Position numbers and translations under genes: made by a program
Source: Pleurodeles waltl
Taxonomy: Eukaryota; Chordata; Amphibia; Caudata; Salamandridae
Length of the DNA: 64,000 bases
Assembly: GCF_031143425.1 (NCBI RefSeq)
Contig: NC_090445.1
Coordinates: 1,583,220,444-1,583,284,443, forward strand
Reading direction: 5' to 3'
Notes under the pieces: model-generated
Told to the model about the DNA's origin: nothing
Databases searched by the model: none
The model's input: the letters and a program-made list of their open reading frames with translations, nothing else
In this document: positions 34,430 to 46,378 of the stretch, piece by piece
Numbering within the stretch: position 1 is the first letter of the stretch
Layout: the number at the start of each line of letters is the position of its first letter

Positions 34430-35860
34430 TAGCAAAAGTGTTCTTTCTCTGTCGCCTCATATGTCTTTTTATGGTCTTGAAAGGACTGAATCTAATCTTT
34501 ATCACATACGTATGCTAGGGTCTTCCAATCCCTGTCTTGCCAGGCCTTGAAAGCCATGCCCTCACTAGCTAGTGTACAAATCTCTGTTTTTGTAAATGGG
34601 AATGAGCAGTGAAGAGAATGTTGTGAGCCACTGGATTTACTACTTTGGAGTCCCAGATATCGAGGGCTATGCTCATAATTGGTCTATAGTATAGCCTCAA
34701 CAGTCTATTTATTTTTAACAACAAGACAATATTCAACAATGTTCTCCCTGCTGTTGCCTTATCCATGTGCACCCGTGGTCTTTGGACCATTCCTATACTG
34801 TATGTAACTGGGAGGCATGGTTGTAGTTTTTCATGTCCGGAAATTCTAGAACCCCTTTGTATTCAGGTTTGTAAAGGACTTTCCTTGAGATTCATAAAGC
34901 TTCCCTTGCTATACATAGGTCTCCAGCGTTTTATGTAATTTTTGGAGTGTGCCATGTTCTATTCTTATTGGAAGGGCTTGGAGAACTTCCTCCACTAGTG
35001 GGGTCATATTGGCTTTGAAAATGGGAGGTGTATCCCCAGGTACATTAAAGAAGGGGTGGCTGTTCCAAAAGGAAACCCCTTCTTGACTTTATCCTCTATT
35101 TCACTAGGTGTTTATATTATCATTAGTTTAAACTATTCGGTGTTGACTTTGTATCTATTAATTTCCTTTAAATATCTTTAGCAGTTTAATAGCAGAGCAA
35201 TCAAACTTTGTGAGATCTATCAGGGTCAATAATACATACAGCATTTATAGGGATATTTTGTGTTCTTTCGCCCCAAGGTCAGTCATTTTATCTCTTTAGT
35301 CTATCGCATTGTGGGAGCCGGAGAGTAGATTGCCACTATAAATTGCAGGGGTGAAAATCAGGCACTCCTTCCTCATGCTACTACATATCTTAGTTTCCAT
35401 GAATATAGCCTGTTTACCACAGTTCTTGATATAGGATTTATATGGGATGATTTTTACTTTTCAGGTATAATCTCCTCCTAGTGCCATCATCACCATCACT
35501 CCTAGTTTAATCTGTTAAATGTTTTCTCAGCATCCAGTGCCAACAGGGCATGTGATATCTTTCCTTGCTGGATTTCTCAACGATGTGTACTGCTCTCCTT
35601 ATAGATCAAACATCTGTCTGCCTTGGATTCAAACAGACAGGTCACAAAGAATAATGTCTAGAAGGGCTGAGGACAGGTGGGAAATGTCTTGTACAATTTA
35701 TTAGCACTTATTTTTAATACAGCTGCTGTTCATTTAGGGGCAGTGTTTAGAGGATGCAAATGGATTGATAGCAGACTGCTGTACCCTGCAGGCCTCCATC
35801 ATGCATTCACAGCTATTCGCAGAATGTCACAGATTCTTACCTCATGAATATTAATGAGAC
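34430..35860 (-). pseudogene. Antisense remnant of an L1-type ORF2
   Basis: No long frame survives, but translating the minus strand gives L1 reverse-transcriptase landmarks in the correct order: a RQTDV-SIRRAVHIVEK-like segment (about 35570-35650), ALLALDAEK of palm motif A (35522-35550), EHKISL (about 35260), YLGIHLP (35021-35043), EFPDMKNYNHASQL (about 34805-34846), and the YRPI-ALDIWD segment (34640-34690). Landmarks sit in different frames with stops between them. It is far more decayed than the L1 at 6.8-12.1 kb and lies in the opposite orientation. Endonuclease and 3' tail were not found. Confidence 0.7.
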
Positions 35861-37719
35861 AGGAGGTTTTGTGACTTCCCACAAATGGTATGTTGCAACT
35901 TATTACAACATTTTATTGCATACTAATGATGGCTTTGCAGACCAGCCACTGTGCAAGTACACCAAGTGGTTTGTGATCTTACCATAATATTTTAGACACT
36001 TGCATCTTACAACATTTCTTCATATATTTGAAACATGATTTAGACATTACTGAAGAAAGAAGGGCTAAAGTGGGAGCACTAGTGGTTCTCCAGCAGTACA
36101 GTATGTCCCGTAAAATCTTTGAGGTCTGAGCCACATAAAGCCTTTTCACATATTCTTGAGCCTTTGGCTACTCTACATTTGTGTGCACAGCTACATATTT
36201 AGCAGCCTCTTCTGACATTTCATTTCACCTTGTAGGATTTGTAACATTTGAACACCATTTAGCATTAGACAGTCTTTGATTGTATTTTTAAACACTTTGA
36301 AATAGTAGCTCACATCTACATCTTGATGTACTACATTAGTTTAATCTTTTAAAGGATCCATGGTTCATTGTCTACAGATCTTCTCTTTCCCTCTAGTGCC
36401 CTCAGGTTTGCCTGTGCCTGTATCCAGTTTATAATTATTTACCTTTCTTTGGCCCATTTTTATGTTTGGTTTAAGGACTTGCTGTTTGTTTTGCTGATCT
36501 TGGGCATTGTGAGTCATGTTTTTGGATATGAGACTGAGGCACATAAGAAGCGTTGACAGGAGTTGTTCTGAAAGTTGTATTGAATGTGACTGGGTTCCAT
36601 GAACCATAGTATGCACCAACATGGGAATGTTTCACCTTTACCCTCAACCCCTCTAATGACCAGGGGAGGACAGGCTCTGGATGCATTGTTGATTGCCATA
36701 ATTGAGAATTTACGCATGGTAGGCAGTTTATACCAGGACTTTTAAAACATTCAAACTCTATTTAGTACACCATCTCCCTGATTCAGCCAGCACTGTGCTT
36801 TTATTTACATTTTTTAATTAGGCTTTTTTTGACCTCCTCAATTTTTGCAATCTGCAGGTAGTTACGCTGAATCTCTAACAGGGTCAACTCATCCATCTGT
36901 GGTTCTAAATTGAGCCAATATTAAATTGAAAATAGTAACACTAGACATTTACAGCACATTGAATTTGAAACTGCAGTCTCGAGTGCTGTTCACACAGACA
37001 TTAACAATATGTTTGACTTTTATATAGTGAATGTACATAAATATCCAGGCACACTTCCAAAGATATGATGCATGCAAAATATGCAGACAAAACAATTTAA
37101 CACAGGCATTCATGCATACACAGACCAACATACTTACAAAGAATCGCTTGGTCAGGTCAGCAGACAAACATAAGCACAAATCTACTGGCACACAAACACT
37201 TAATTCACCTGATATGTATTCACTTGCACACAAAGAAAGAGCACATGTGATGTATTATGTTACCCTGGTTGAAATTAAAGCACCTAAATTTGCTCTCAAG
37301 CTAAACTTACTGATGAGGCTCCAGACGTAAAAGGATAGACTAGGAGAGAGGAAATGAGGAAGGTGCCTTACTGTTACTTCACAAAAAGGTTCAAACTCCA
37401 AAAGACTGTAAATAGTCCCAAAGTATTTGGCTACAAAAGGCCAACTTAAGAAACAACTTAAAGTTTGCTTGATTCTCAAACAACTTGGCTTCCAGAATAG
37501 TTGTTGTTATTACGGCTATCTTCTCAGCAAAACTCTTGAGAAGGTATGTTCCTTCAACATGAATCACAATTGACAAAAGGATGGTCCTCACTGCAGCAAA
37601 ATAGCAACTCAGTTGCCTATCAAGTAGCATTCCATAGTGCAGTCTCTAGGAGAGCAAAGCCTTTTACTAGGCCAGGCTACAACTTGATCCATGCCATCAA
37701 CTTCGAAACCCTTGGAAGG
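35861..37719. other. Anonymous spacer
   Basis: No gene or repeat recognised. The open frames here are short and lack domains. Confidence 0.5.
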
Positions 37720-39683
37720 TATTCAGCGCAGGCAGGCCTGGAGCACAGTACTCCTATGCTCTCACTGCAGTGTCTGTATGTGCAGTTTTAACTGTAAATT
37801 CGACTTGGCAAGTGTACCCACTTGCCAGGCCTAAACCTTCCTTTTCTTATATGTCAGACACCCCTAAGGTAGGCCCTAGGTAGCCCCAAGAGCAGGGTGC
37901 AGTGTATGGTTAAGGAATGACATATAATAATGTGTTTTATATGTCCTGACAGTGAAATATTGATACATTTGCTTTTCACTGTTGCAAGGCCTGTCCCTCT
38001 AATAGGTTACATTGGGGCTACCTTTAAATATGATTAACGTGTAAATTCCCTTTGAGAGTGGATGAACATGTGGAGTTTGGGGGCTCTGAGCTCACAATTT
38101 AAAAATACATCTTTTAGTAAAGTTGATTTTGAGATTGTGTGTTTGAAAATGCCACTTTTAGAAAGTGGGCATTTTCTTGCTTATACCATTTCTGTGACTC
38201 TTCCTGTTTGTGGATTCCCTGTCTGGGTCAGTTTGACAGTTGGGCTGGTTGCACCTCACACTAGACAGTGACACAAAGGGAGCTGGGGTGCAGCCTGCAT
38301 AACCTGATGAACCATCTGTGCTAGGAGGGGGGGGAGGAGTGGTCACTCACACCTGAAAGGGCTGTGTCTGCCCTCCAAAATGCAGTCTCCAACCCCCTGG
38401 TGAGTGTCTGGGGCCTGGCCTGGGCAAGGCAGGATTTCACATTCAGAAGAGACTTTACTTTGAAGTAGGCCTACTTCAAAGGAGAAATTGGGTATAAGAA
38501 GGGCACCCAAAACCAGACTTTAGAAACCCTTCTGGAAACAAGAGGAACCTCTTCCTGGAGAAGAGCTGAAGAGCTGAGGAAGAAGAGCTGCCCTGCCTGT
38601 GACTGTGCTTTGTGGAGCTATCCTGCAGTTTCAGTTTCTGCCAGAGTAAGAGGGCAAAAACTGGACTTTGTGTGCCTTCCATCCTGAGAGGAAATCTCCA
38701 AGGGTTTGATTTAGAGCTTGCCTCCCATTCTTTGAAGTCTCAGGGGCAGCAAAGACTTCTCTCTGCCAGCACCTGGAGTCTCTGGAGAGACTCCTACTCT
38801 GCCCTGTGGTGCCCATCCAGTTTCTGGGATCCTGAAAGGAGAAGCTGGCAGCCTAAACACAAGGAAATCCACGCACAGAGTGCCGTGCGGGGAAAAGATT
38901 GACGCAACTCTGATCTGCAGCTGAAGAAACGACGTGCCGCCGGCTCCGCAGCTGAGAACGACGCTCGCAGGAAATGCAACTGAAGAATCGACGCACGGAG
39001 CAGGAGAAACGATGCGCAGCATCGCTGACGGAGGCTGGGAGATCACAAACCGTGCTGCGTGGTTTTCGGATCATCATGCAGCTGGATTTCCGACTTAAGT
39101 ACCACTGTGCGTGGAAAAACAACGCAAGGCCTGCCCGGACCCGAGAGTGCTAACTGGATCGTCGCATCGCTCTCCTGCGGAGACAAGAAATGACACGCCC
39201 CGACCAGGTGAAAGCAGAAACGGCGCACGGTCCCGCTCATGAGTGGAATCAACGCATCGCAAGCCCTTTTTGATGCGCACTCGCCCGTGCGGGGTTATTT
39301 TTGACACGCCCAAGGTACTTTTTACTGCTGACAGCGTTAGTGTGTGTTTAAAACTACTTAAAGACTCTTTTTGATTTTTAATTGATAACTTGACTTGTGT
39401 ATTGTGGATTTTTGTCATTTTGGTCTTGTTTTGTTTAGATAAATATTGCCTATTTTTCTAAACTGGTGTTGTGTCATCTTGTAGTGTTTTCATTAAGTTA
39501 CTGTGTGTGTTGGTACAAATACTTTACCCCTAGCACTCTGAAGTTAAGCCTACTGCTTTGCCAAGCTACCAAGGGGGTAAGCAGGGGTTAACTGAAGGTG
39601 ATTCTCTTTTACCCTGACTAGAGTGAGGGTCCTTGCTTGAACAGGGGGTAACCTGACTGTCAACCAAAGACCCCATTTCTAAC
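37720..39683 (+). repeat. LTR-like dispersed repeat, copy 1
   Basis: From about 37750 the sequence aligns by eye with 62200 onward, for example CCTAAGGTAGGC-CTAGGTAGCCCC, TTTTTCACTGTTGCAAGG-like, CTCACAATTTAAAAATACATC and GAAAATGCCACTTTTAGAAAG, in the same order and spacing for over 1.1 kb. It ends TTTCTAACA at 39683. A TATA box (TATAA, 38493-38497), a CpG-rich block at 38880-39300 and a CA end suggest an LTR, probably solo and 5'-truncated relative to copy 2. I remember closely similar sequence as abundant in newts, but that is recollection and not shown here. Confidence 0.7.
38459..38497 (+). promoter_or_regulatory. Palindrome plus TATA box in LTR-like repeat
   Basis: A perfect 22-bp palindrome at 38459-38480 (half-site TTTGAAGTAGG) lies 12 bp before TATAA (38493-38497). 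In the second copy the corresponding site near 62860-62880 is degenerate while the TATA box (62893-62897) is kept. The layout resembles a promoter with a dimer-binding site. Confidence 0.55.
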
Positions 39684-42360
39684 AAGATGCCACAGTCAAA
39701 TTATTGTACAGTAGGTGATATGGATATTGCAAAGCATAATGGGTACACCTTGCGATGGCTGCAGATTAATCCTCATGATTTTTTTTGTTTTAAAGCTGGT
39801 TTCTTGTACTAAACAGGCCTTTGAGAAATGTACTGATATAGGTATACTTTGTGAAGATATTATGGAGGGTTTCCAAAGGATTGCTTGGGGCATTAAGAAT
39901 GGACTGGTGGTCGCCATAAGGGGTAGTAACAAGGTGAAAAAGGGATGGTTTGGCAGATCTTGAACTAAGGCCCTTAATATATTGAAAATAGCTTTACATA
40001 AAAACCCATGTTATATCCATGAAATTCGGGCTACTAGGAAGAACTACAAACTTGTTTTGAAACAGAGGAGGAAGGTGTTGAAGGAATGATTGTGGAATCA
40101 ACTGCAAGAAGCTAGCCTTAATAAAGATTCAGATGCCTTTTGGCGTGTGATTAACTCACCACGCCTGGAAATTGCAATTAGTGAGCCAAATTGGATCTTG
40201 CATTTCTCTGTTATGCACTCGGACCCTTCTGATAGGTCAAGTTTAGGTTATGACGAGGCCCCTGATAGCTGTTTTCCTGCCCCTGCTAATTTTCCAATCA
40301 ACCTTGTATTTACTTTGAAGGAAGTAATCAGTGCTGTAAACACAAGTAAAGGTGGTAGGATGCTGGGGCCTGATTTCATCCCTGTAAATTTACTTAAGGT
40401 CAACATTAGTTTTGGGGGCCCATTGCATACCCAAGTTCTAAACGCATGCTGTAAAGGTGTTTTTTGGGGGTCATGGTCAGAAAATCTTATTGTGCCAATT
40501 TTTAAAAAGGAGGATAGGCATAGTCCAACTTTCTACCAGCTGACTTCTCTGTTAGACTCCTTGGTGAAAGTGGCTGGTCCCATTGTTTTGGAAAGATTAC
40601 AGGACTGGGCACAGGAGAAGAATGTTATATCTGACTTACTGGATGGGTTTCTAGCCGGTTGGGGACTGTGGAGCAGGGCCTCAATTTAAAGATGCTGATT
40701 GAGAAATATTGCATAATTAAACAAGGGAGATTATACCAGGCTTTTGTTGACTTGTCTGCCGCATTTGATTATGTAATTCACAATATATTGTGGGTTATTA
40801 TGATGGAGGTTGGGGTGGATTCATCAATCATACAGTTTCTTATGTAAATGTACCATGGTTGTAGGGCAAGAGTGCGGTTCGGATTGTCGGGCGAATGTAC
40901 ACAGCAATATAGCAGGTTGTGTCCTGGCTCCTTTTCTTTTATCTTTATATATTAATAGGTTGGGTAGTGTGTTAAGTGCTTATTGTAAATGCTTACCCCA
41001 AATAGGACACCGCTCTATTCCTGCCCAGCTTTATGTTGATGATGCCGTGCTCCTGGCCTGTATACACCTCTGGCATTACAGCAGTTATTAATCCAATTTG
41101 TATCCTATATGGAGGAATTAGGGTTACTAGTCAATAAGAGCAAGACATTTGCTATGAGGTGTGGAAAAGCATTTCGAAATCTTACAATCTTATGACAAAT
41201 GGCACCAGAATTGATTATGTTAAATCCTTTTCGTACCTGGGGATATGTTTGACCTGGATGGGACATGATCGATGGCGATTAAGACCAGCAGGTTACATTT
41301 TCAGAAAACTACTACAGCGTTACACAATTTTGCCTGTAAACTGAGAAAGAAACCCCCAAAGGAGTTACTAAACGTTTATAAGGCTAAATGTTTGTCGACA
41401 GCCTTGTATGTGGCAGGCCTATAGGGTTATGCAAATAGTGAATCTTTGCAAGTAATTGAAAATGCCTTTTTGAGATATCTTCTTTCTCTTCCGCAGAGTA
41501 GCCCATCCTATGTATGCCATGCTGAACTAGGGGACACTTTTATTCTGAGTTTAGTTAAGATTCAGTAGATCTTGTTATGGCACAACTTATGGACCTCTGA
41601 GCATACTAGACTGAATCAAGAGATTATTAGGGATTGTCTCAGTTCCACTCAAGCAGGAAAAGTACTGTGGCAAGAATATATTAAGAATTTTATGATGGAC
41701 CTGGAGCATCAGAATTTTTATAAACCTGAATCTCTAAAGAGGAAGCCCTCTTGCAAGGAAATCCCTGAAGAACGAGTGTTTGCCACACTTGGAAGAACTA
41801 AGGCAATCTGCAGAACTTCTAAAGCCAAGTGTATTTAAAAAATTGCTGATTTTAACACCATTTGGTATGGAACCTTTCTTAACTTCCTTAACTGAGGTGA
41901 GCAATGGTCAGCACAGATTTGTTTTAAGTAGGCTTAGATTGGATTTTTTTCATCACCTGGTAAGCTTTTCAACTATGAAAGACTGGCTGTGGTCCATGGA
42001 AAGATGCCTGTGTGATAAGGAAACTGCTCAAAGCACGTTTCACATAATTTTATTCCGCAAATTGTATAAAACACAAAGAGATGCACTGTTGCTACCGTTG
42101 TTGAGAACCTTTGATTTTGTACGTCGTTCAGTTTATGTGTTCTTACAATCCTTATCAACTATTTTTATTTGTAATGTTATGTCTAAGTTTTTATGGGCCA
42201 TTTTAAGGCAAAGAAAGGTGATATATTTTAAACAGAGTGGGAGTTAGTTTACACCATAGTTGTTGTATAAACTAATTTGGCATTTTTTAAACTATTTATT
42301 TTAGTTTTTCTATTGGGTGCTTTCATAATTTTAACAAAAAATCGAATAAAGCTGATTCTG
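39684..42360 (+). pseudogene. Non-LTR retrotransposon (clade uncertain), decayed
   Basis: Reverse transcriptase in pieces on the + strand. 40090-40689 holds the linker and N-terminal RT (ENLIVPIFKKEDRH and VAGPIVLERLQDWAQEKN). 40659-40847 holds YQAFVDLSAAFDYVIH, the palm A motif. 40810-41091 holds AGCVLAPFLLSLYIN and the catalytic YVDDAVLLA (41032-41058). 41159-41344 holds VKSFSYLGI. Later frames reach a terminal cysteine/histidine segment (RCLCDKETAQSTFHIILF, about 42000-42060). The 3' end has AATAAA at 42345-42350 followed by GCTGATTCTGATTT. It starts abruptly at the end of the LTR-like repeat, so the endonuclease part is missing or undetectable. The protein style suits the CR1/Jockey group but I cannot fix the clade. 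Confidence 0.75.
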
Positions 42361-42789
42361 ATTTGAGCCTCCAATTTGGTAGACCAGTGGTTCCCAACCT
42401 TGTGACTTCTGTGGAGCCCCAGTTTATCAGTACTGGAATCCAGGGACCCCCACTGAATCATTATTGGAATCCGGGGACCTTGCCCAGTGAGTCATTATTG
42501 AAAGCTGGGGACCTACTCTGGAGTGTCTAGTATTTAAGACATCCTCATTAGCCCTCAGATTAGTTCTACAAGTGTGGTTTTCGCTACTGTGTTTTGTGTG
42601 TCCCGTAACAGGGGAAATGAAGGACCTTTGCAAAGGACCTACTGTAGAAAGAACCTCCAGTGTCCCTCAAATATTCGAAGTTAACTTAATCTTTTCTATA
42701 TGTCCAAAATTATCTCAAATTATGTATTAAGGCTGTCTCCTTCATTTAAGGAAGAGGTCAAACCGCAGTGCCCATTATTTTGTTCCTCA
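42361..42789. other. Short spacer
   Basis: No gene. Contains two diverged direct copies of GGAATCCRGGGACC (about 42434-42480) with CCCCACTGAATCATTATT-like intervals, a small local repeat. It ends with GAAG (42790-42793), the ERV target duplication. Confidence 0.5.
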
Positions 42790-42793
42790 GAAG
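42790..42793. repeat. ERV target-site duplication, left copy
   Basis: GAAG precedes the TGATAGAG start of the left LTR; GAAG also follows the right LTR at 56794-56797. A 4-bp duplication is typical of gammaretroviral integrases. Confidence 0.92.
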
Positions 42794-44421
42794 TGATAGA
42801 GCGGTCCGTATTGATAATTTTACCTGTGTTCGGACGCTCTTTAGGCCGATGAATCTTTTGACTAAGTGGGAACTCTCTGTACTCTTAATCGATCAGTCTC
42901 ATCAAAAATCAATAATCAATAACGAACATAAGCAACACCTTGAACAACATAACACTTTACAATTAATCCAGAATACATTTCGGCGAACCCTGACCTTTCA
43001 GTCAGGAATAACCACACCAGTTTATTGCAAAGTTAGCGAATTTATTTCAATATATTAACAAAGCTAGCACAATATAAATGTGTCTCAACACCAAATGATA
43101 AACATATATGAACATTAATAGCTGTCCATAGCGTCGAAACAAGTGTAATCTATGAAGCATTTGAATCACAAGGCATTCGATAATGGCAATGCAAATCACT
43201 AATACGATAATCTGTAATGAACTAATGGCATACATTTAGTCAGCATAACAAGATTTCAAATTGCATCGTGCGACATATGGAAACCTCATCTAACCTCAAA
43301 TTAGCATCGGCATGTGGGACTTCATGCAAAAAAACAATTTATCAACATTAATTTAGAAAGACTTCTAACTAGGGCTCTTACCAAAATCAGCAGTTGGTTA
43401 CCTAAAAGAAACACAATGCAATTTTACAATTTCCTTTCATATTTACCAATTACGATCAGCATACAAGGAAGTCTTCGTCTCACAGGTACCGTTCTTCGGT
43501 CATCATGGGTACCATTTTCGATCAGCATGGGACGGGACAAAGGGGCAGGGGTGAACGGGGCAAATGCCTCACGGCGGCAAGGTAAAACTATTACTTCATG
43601 CAAAGGGATCAAATCAAAGTTACAGTCTCTAGGGTAAGAATCATTTAAAGTCTCTTTCTCTCGACTAGAGAAAGAAACAAAGTCTCTTTCAAAATGGCGT
43701 CGCAGCAAAGTGGGCCATAATAGCTACGAAGTCAAAATGGCGTAGTGTCCGGGTAATGGCCGTAATAGCTCAATGGCCGCAATGGCTACCTTCTTCTCGT
43801 GCACCTGGTTTTTATAGACAACAGTTCAGGTCCTGTAGGGTCTCCATTGGAGGGTTCATAGGTTAGCTTCAAATTGACCAATCAAAAACGACAGTTCTCA
43901 AGCTTTTACTTAAGCATACATTATCCTTGGAGATGGGTACGCAAGTTGCAACATTGTCTCCCAATTAGCTTACTCTCAGAGCCTCCATTGTCCGCACCTG
44001 CAAGTCGACCTTGAATTAAAGAGAAAATATGCCAGGCTGGCACTAACTTTAAGATAAGCATGTGAACAGTTTCTGTGGAAAAGTACAGCTTCAAGCAAAA
44101 ATACACGTTTAATAGCACAGTGGAAAAATACGAGCATCTAAACCGTGAGACCAGGCAACTAGGCCAAAGCCTCCGCTAAAGTAATGCTAAGCTAAAACAT
44201 TTCAAACAAGCAAATCGTAGCACACGTTTATGATTATGTCAGATTAGTGCAATTCTAATTCACCACGTTATATAAAGCACGCGTATAAATGATGGCAAAC
44301 TACTCTGAGGGCACATTTTGTCCCCGTACAATCTTTATTAGTTAGATTAAAGTCACACATGATTATTTCAGCACTACGTTTAAGCGTTAATAAATCAAAA
44401 CCTTCATTTTCTGCTTCATCA
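42794..44421 (-). repeat. ERV 3' LTR (1628 bp)
   Basis: TGATAGAG to TTCATCA. Same length as the 5' LTR with 7 substitutions and no indels: 42816, 43049-43050, 43575-43576 and 44173-44174. On the minus strand AATAAA signals occur near 43022 and 43040, the likely polyadenylation signals. Short open frames (43314-43637 and others) duplicated in both LTRs are chance frames. Confidence 0.95.
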
Positions 44422-44432
44422 ATCACTCCTCT
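44422..44432 (-). other. Candidate ERV polypurine tract
   Basis: The minus strand reads CAGAGGAGTGAT just before the LTR end. It is short and interrupted, so weak for a PPT, but it is in the right place between the env stop (44481) and the LTR. A small inverted repeat, TGATGAC/GTCATCA, overlaps it (44432-44450). Confidence 0.45.
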
Positions 44433-44480
44433 GATGACTACTTGTCATCACACCAGACCATGCCCACAAATTTTATTCCA

Positions 44481-46124
44481 TTAAAATTCTGTCAGTTCCC
44501 TTTTCCTTTTAGTTCCCCTAGTTTGCGCTTTGTATTCTTCTGCCATTCTTTTCATAATTTTCTCTTCTTTTCTTCTTTTAATTCTTTCCATAATCATTAT
44601 TATTCCCCTTTTTATTCCCCAAATTCCAAATACACAAATTATTACTATTAATATTCCTTCTATTATTTTCAATAATATTCCATTCCAAATTCCCCCAATC
44701 CAATGTCCCACTGAAGCAAGTCCCTTTCCAACCTTCTCCCACACTCCTGGTTCTTTCAATTCCTTCAAATCTGCACTTTCTTTTGTTAGATTAGCAAGCA
44801 TAGTTTTAATCTTCACACTATTATCAGGTATATAGGTACAACAGTGACGTGCACCAATCATTTTGCAAACGCCTCCATCCTTTGCTAAAAGAATGTCTAA
44901 AGCAAGCCTATTTTGAAGAGTCATAGCTCTTTCCGCTGCAAGTTCAGCATCTATCAGGATTATAGCACCTGAAAACTTTGTCAACATGTTATCCACTATA
45001 GTAGACAACTTTCTTATTTTGATGGAATTCAACACAACTCCCAATGAAGGAATCATGGCTCCAAATATATCACCTACCACAGCAGCTGCGGTGTCTCTTT
45101 TCTGGATACGATGGGATCCAGATGTCTTTTGAATCATCGATACGTCATCCAGTTGATAAACCTTTGGGAACACTATACCCAAATAACATCTCCCCCACCA
45201 TCCCTTTGGAAGACGATAATAAGCATTATGCCCACAAATGTAATATACACCTGGAATGACAGGGTCAAGTCCGTTCATCATGAATGTCCATTTGGCCTTA
45301 AAAATAAACGTATGCTTACATTCACTCGCTCCTTCAAAAATATTGTCATAATAGGATTCACCTCGATATATACAAAATTTCCCTACATGCCAAGCATCTA
45401 AAGCTATTTTCCCTTGTGTCTTTATAGCAGCAAAATCATAATTATCTACTGAAGTCCTCTTATGCAGCTCTTTTTCTAATTTCGCCTTCATCTGTGCCCT
45501 TCTATCATCTGTGCGATCTAAAAAGCTTATTTCTACAGCAGAGACTGAGCAAGTAAGGTTCTCCCTATGAGCATGAGCCGTTTCAAAAGGTTGCATTGGC
45601 TCGAAAAATTCCCTCATTATTTTAGCATCCCAATCTTTAGCAATCTGGCTTAGCTGCGCTATTATAGGAACATAAGCAAAGGTAACATCATAATTCGAGT
45701 AAAAATACTGTATGTTAGTTTGACCATAAAACCTAGACATTACTATACTACATGTAATCCCATATGTAAGAGGCATGTGGTGATAAGTCACCCCTTCCTT
45801 TACTGATGTCGGTATCTGTGTACACACATAACAATCTTTCGCATCCATAGTTTCAACATACTCTGTTAGTAAGCGGTAGAAAACGTTATACGAAAGCTCT
45901 TTCTTATCGTGCAAGAGCCTCTCATCCAATGCTAGTCTTTTCAATGGTGTTAGTTCAGTGACAGTAACAGGAGCAATAGTAGAAGCCTTGATATTCTCAC
46001 TTCCACCCTTTCCATGCATTCCAATCACAATTGCCATTATTATTATTACACATGTAATTACCAAGCCTATACACACATATTTACAATATCTCTTTCTATT
46101 ATTTTGCGTAGCGTACCTAGTCAT
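44481..46124 (-). CDS. ERV envelope glycoprotein, intact frame
   Basis: 547 codons from the ATG at 46124. A basic N-terminus and hydrophobic segment (residues 15-36) act as signal peptide or signal anchor. SU follows, with CXXC motif CYVC at 98-101, one N-glycosylation site at 189, and a furin-type site RIQKR ending at 343. TM starts with a small-residue hydrophobic fusion-peptide-like stretch (344-366), the region homologous to the retroviral immunosuppressive segment (about 402-416), then C420 and C428-C429, a CX7CC arrangement where gammaretroviruses have CX6CC. There is a second glycosylation site at 445, a membrane anchor at about 484-505 and a strongly basic 42-residue tail. No stop or frameshift interrupts it. 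Env would mediate cell attachment and membrane fusion; whether this copy is expressed or functional cannot be told. Confidence 0.9.
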   Translation of the reverse strand: MTRYATQNNRKRYCKYVCIGLVITCVIIIMAIVIGMHGKGGSENIKASTIAPVTVTELTPLKRLALDERLLHDKKELSYNVFYRLLTEYVETMDAKDCYVCTQIPTSVKEGVTYHHMPLTYGITCSIVMSRFYGQTNIQYFYSNYDVTFAYVPIIAQLSQIAKDWDAKIMREFFEPMQPFETAHAHRENLTCSVSAVEISFLDRTDDRRAQMKAKLEKELHKRTSVDNYDFAAIKTQGKIALDAWHVGKFCIYRGESYYDNIFEGASECKHTFIFKAKWTFMMNGLDPVIPGVYYICGHNAYYRLPKGWWGRCYLGIVFPKVYQLDDVSMIQKTSGSHRIQKRDTAAAVVGDIFGAMIPSLGVVLNSIKIRKLSTIVDNMLTKFSGAIILIDAELAAERAMTLQNRLALDILLAKDGGVCKMIGARHCCTYIPDNSVKIKTMLANLTKESADLKELKEPGVWEKVGKGLASVGHWIGGIWNGILLKIIEGILIVIICVFGIWGIKRGIIMIMERIKRRKEEKIMKRMAEEYKAQTRGTKRKRELTEF

Positions 46125-46378
46125 GATCTGTATAGAATCAGAGAGCTAGAAGCACCTATAAATGAAACTATTTAGCAATTCAGTTACAAAGCTGAACAAG
46201 CGCAATGTTCACACCGTCTTCTTCAAAAGGCCAGTCACTTATCGGTTAGCAGCATTTGTCTCAATTCGGCAATAACTCAGTCTTTATCTGTTTAGCAAGT
46301 CTCATCCGGTTTAGCAATGTCTCAGCTGGTTGTCTCTTTCACGTTAGATTGTAGCGAGCAATATCATTCACTACTCTT

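Noticed and set aside
37300..37345. Second hammerhead-like CTGATGAGGC start near 37311
   Set aside because: No stem II closing strand and no GAAA at the required spacing; TAAAAGG follows where the core should be.
43314..43637. 107-codon frame duplicated in both ERV LTRs as an accessory gene
   Set aside because: It lies on the + strand, opposite to viral transcription; duplication follows from LTR identity and no domain is seen.
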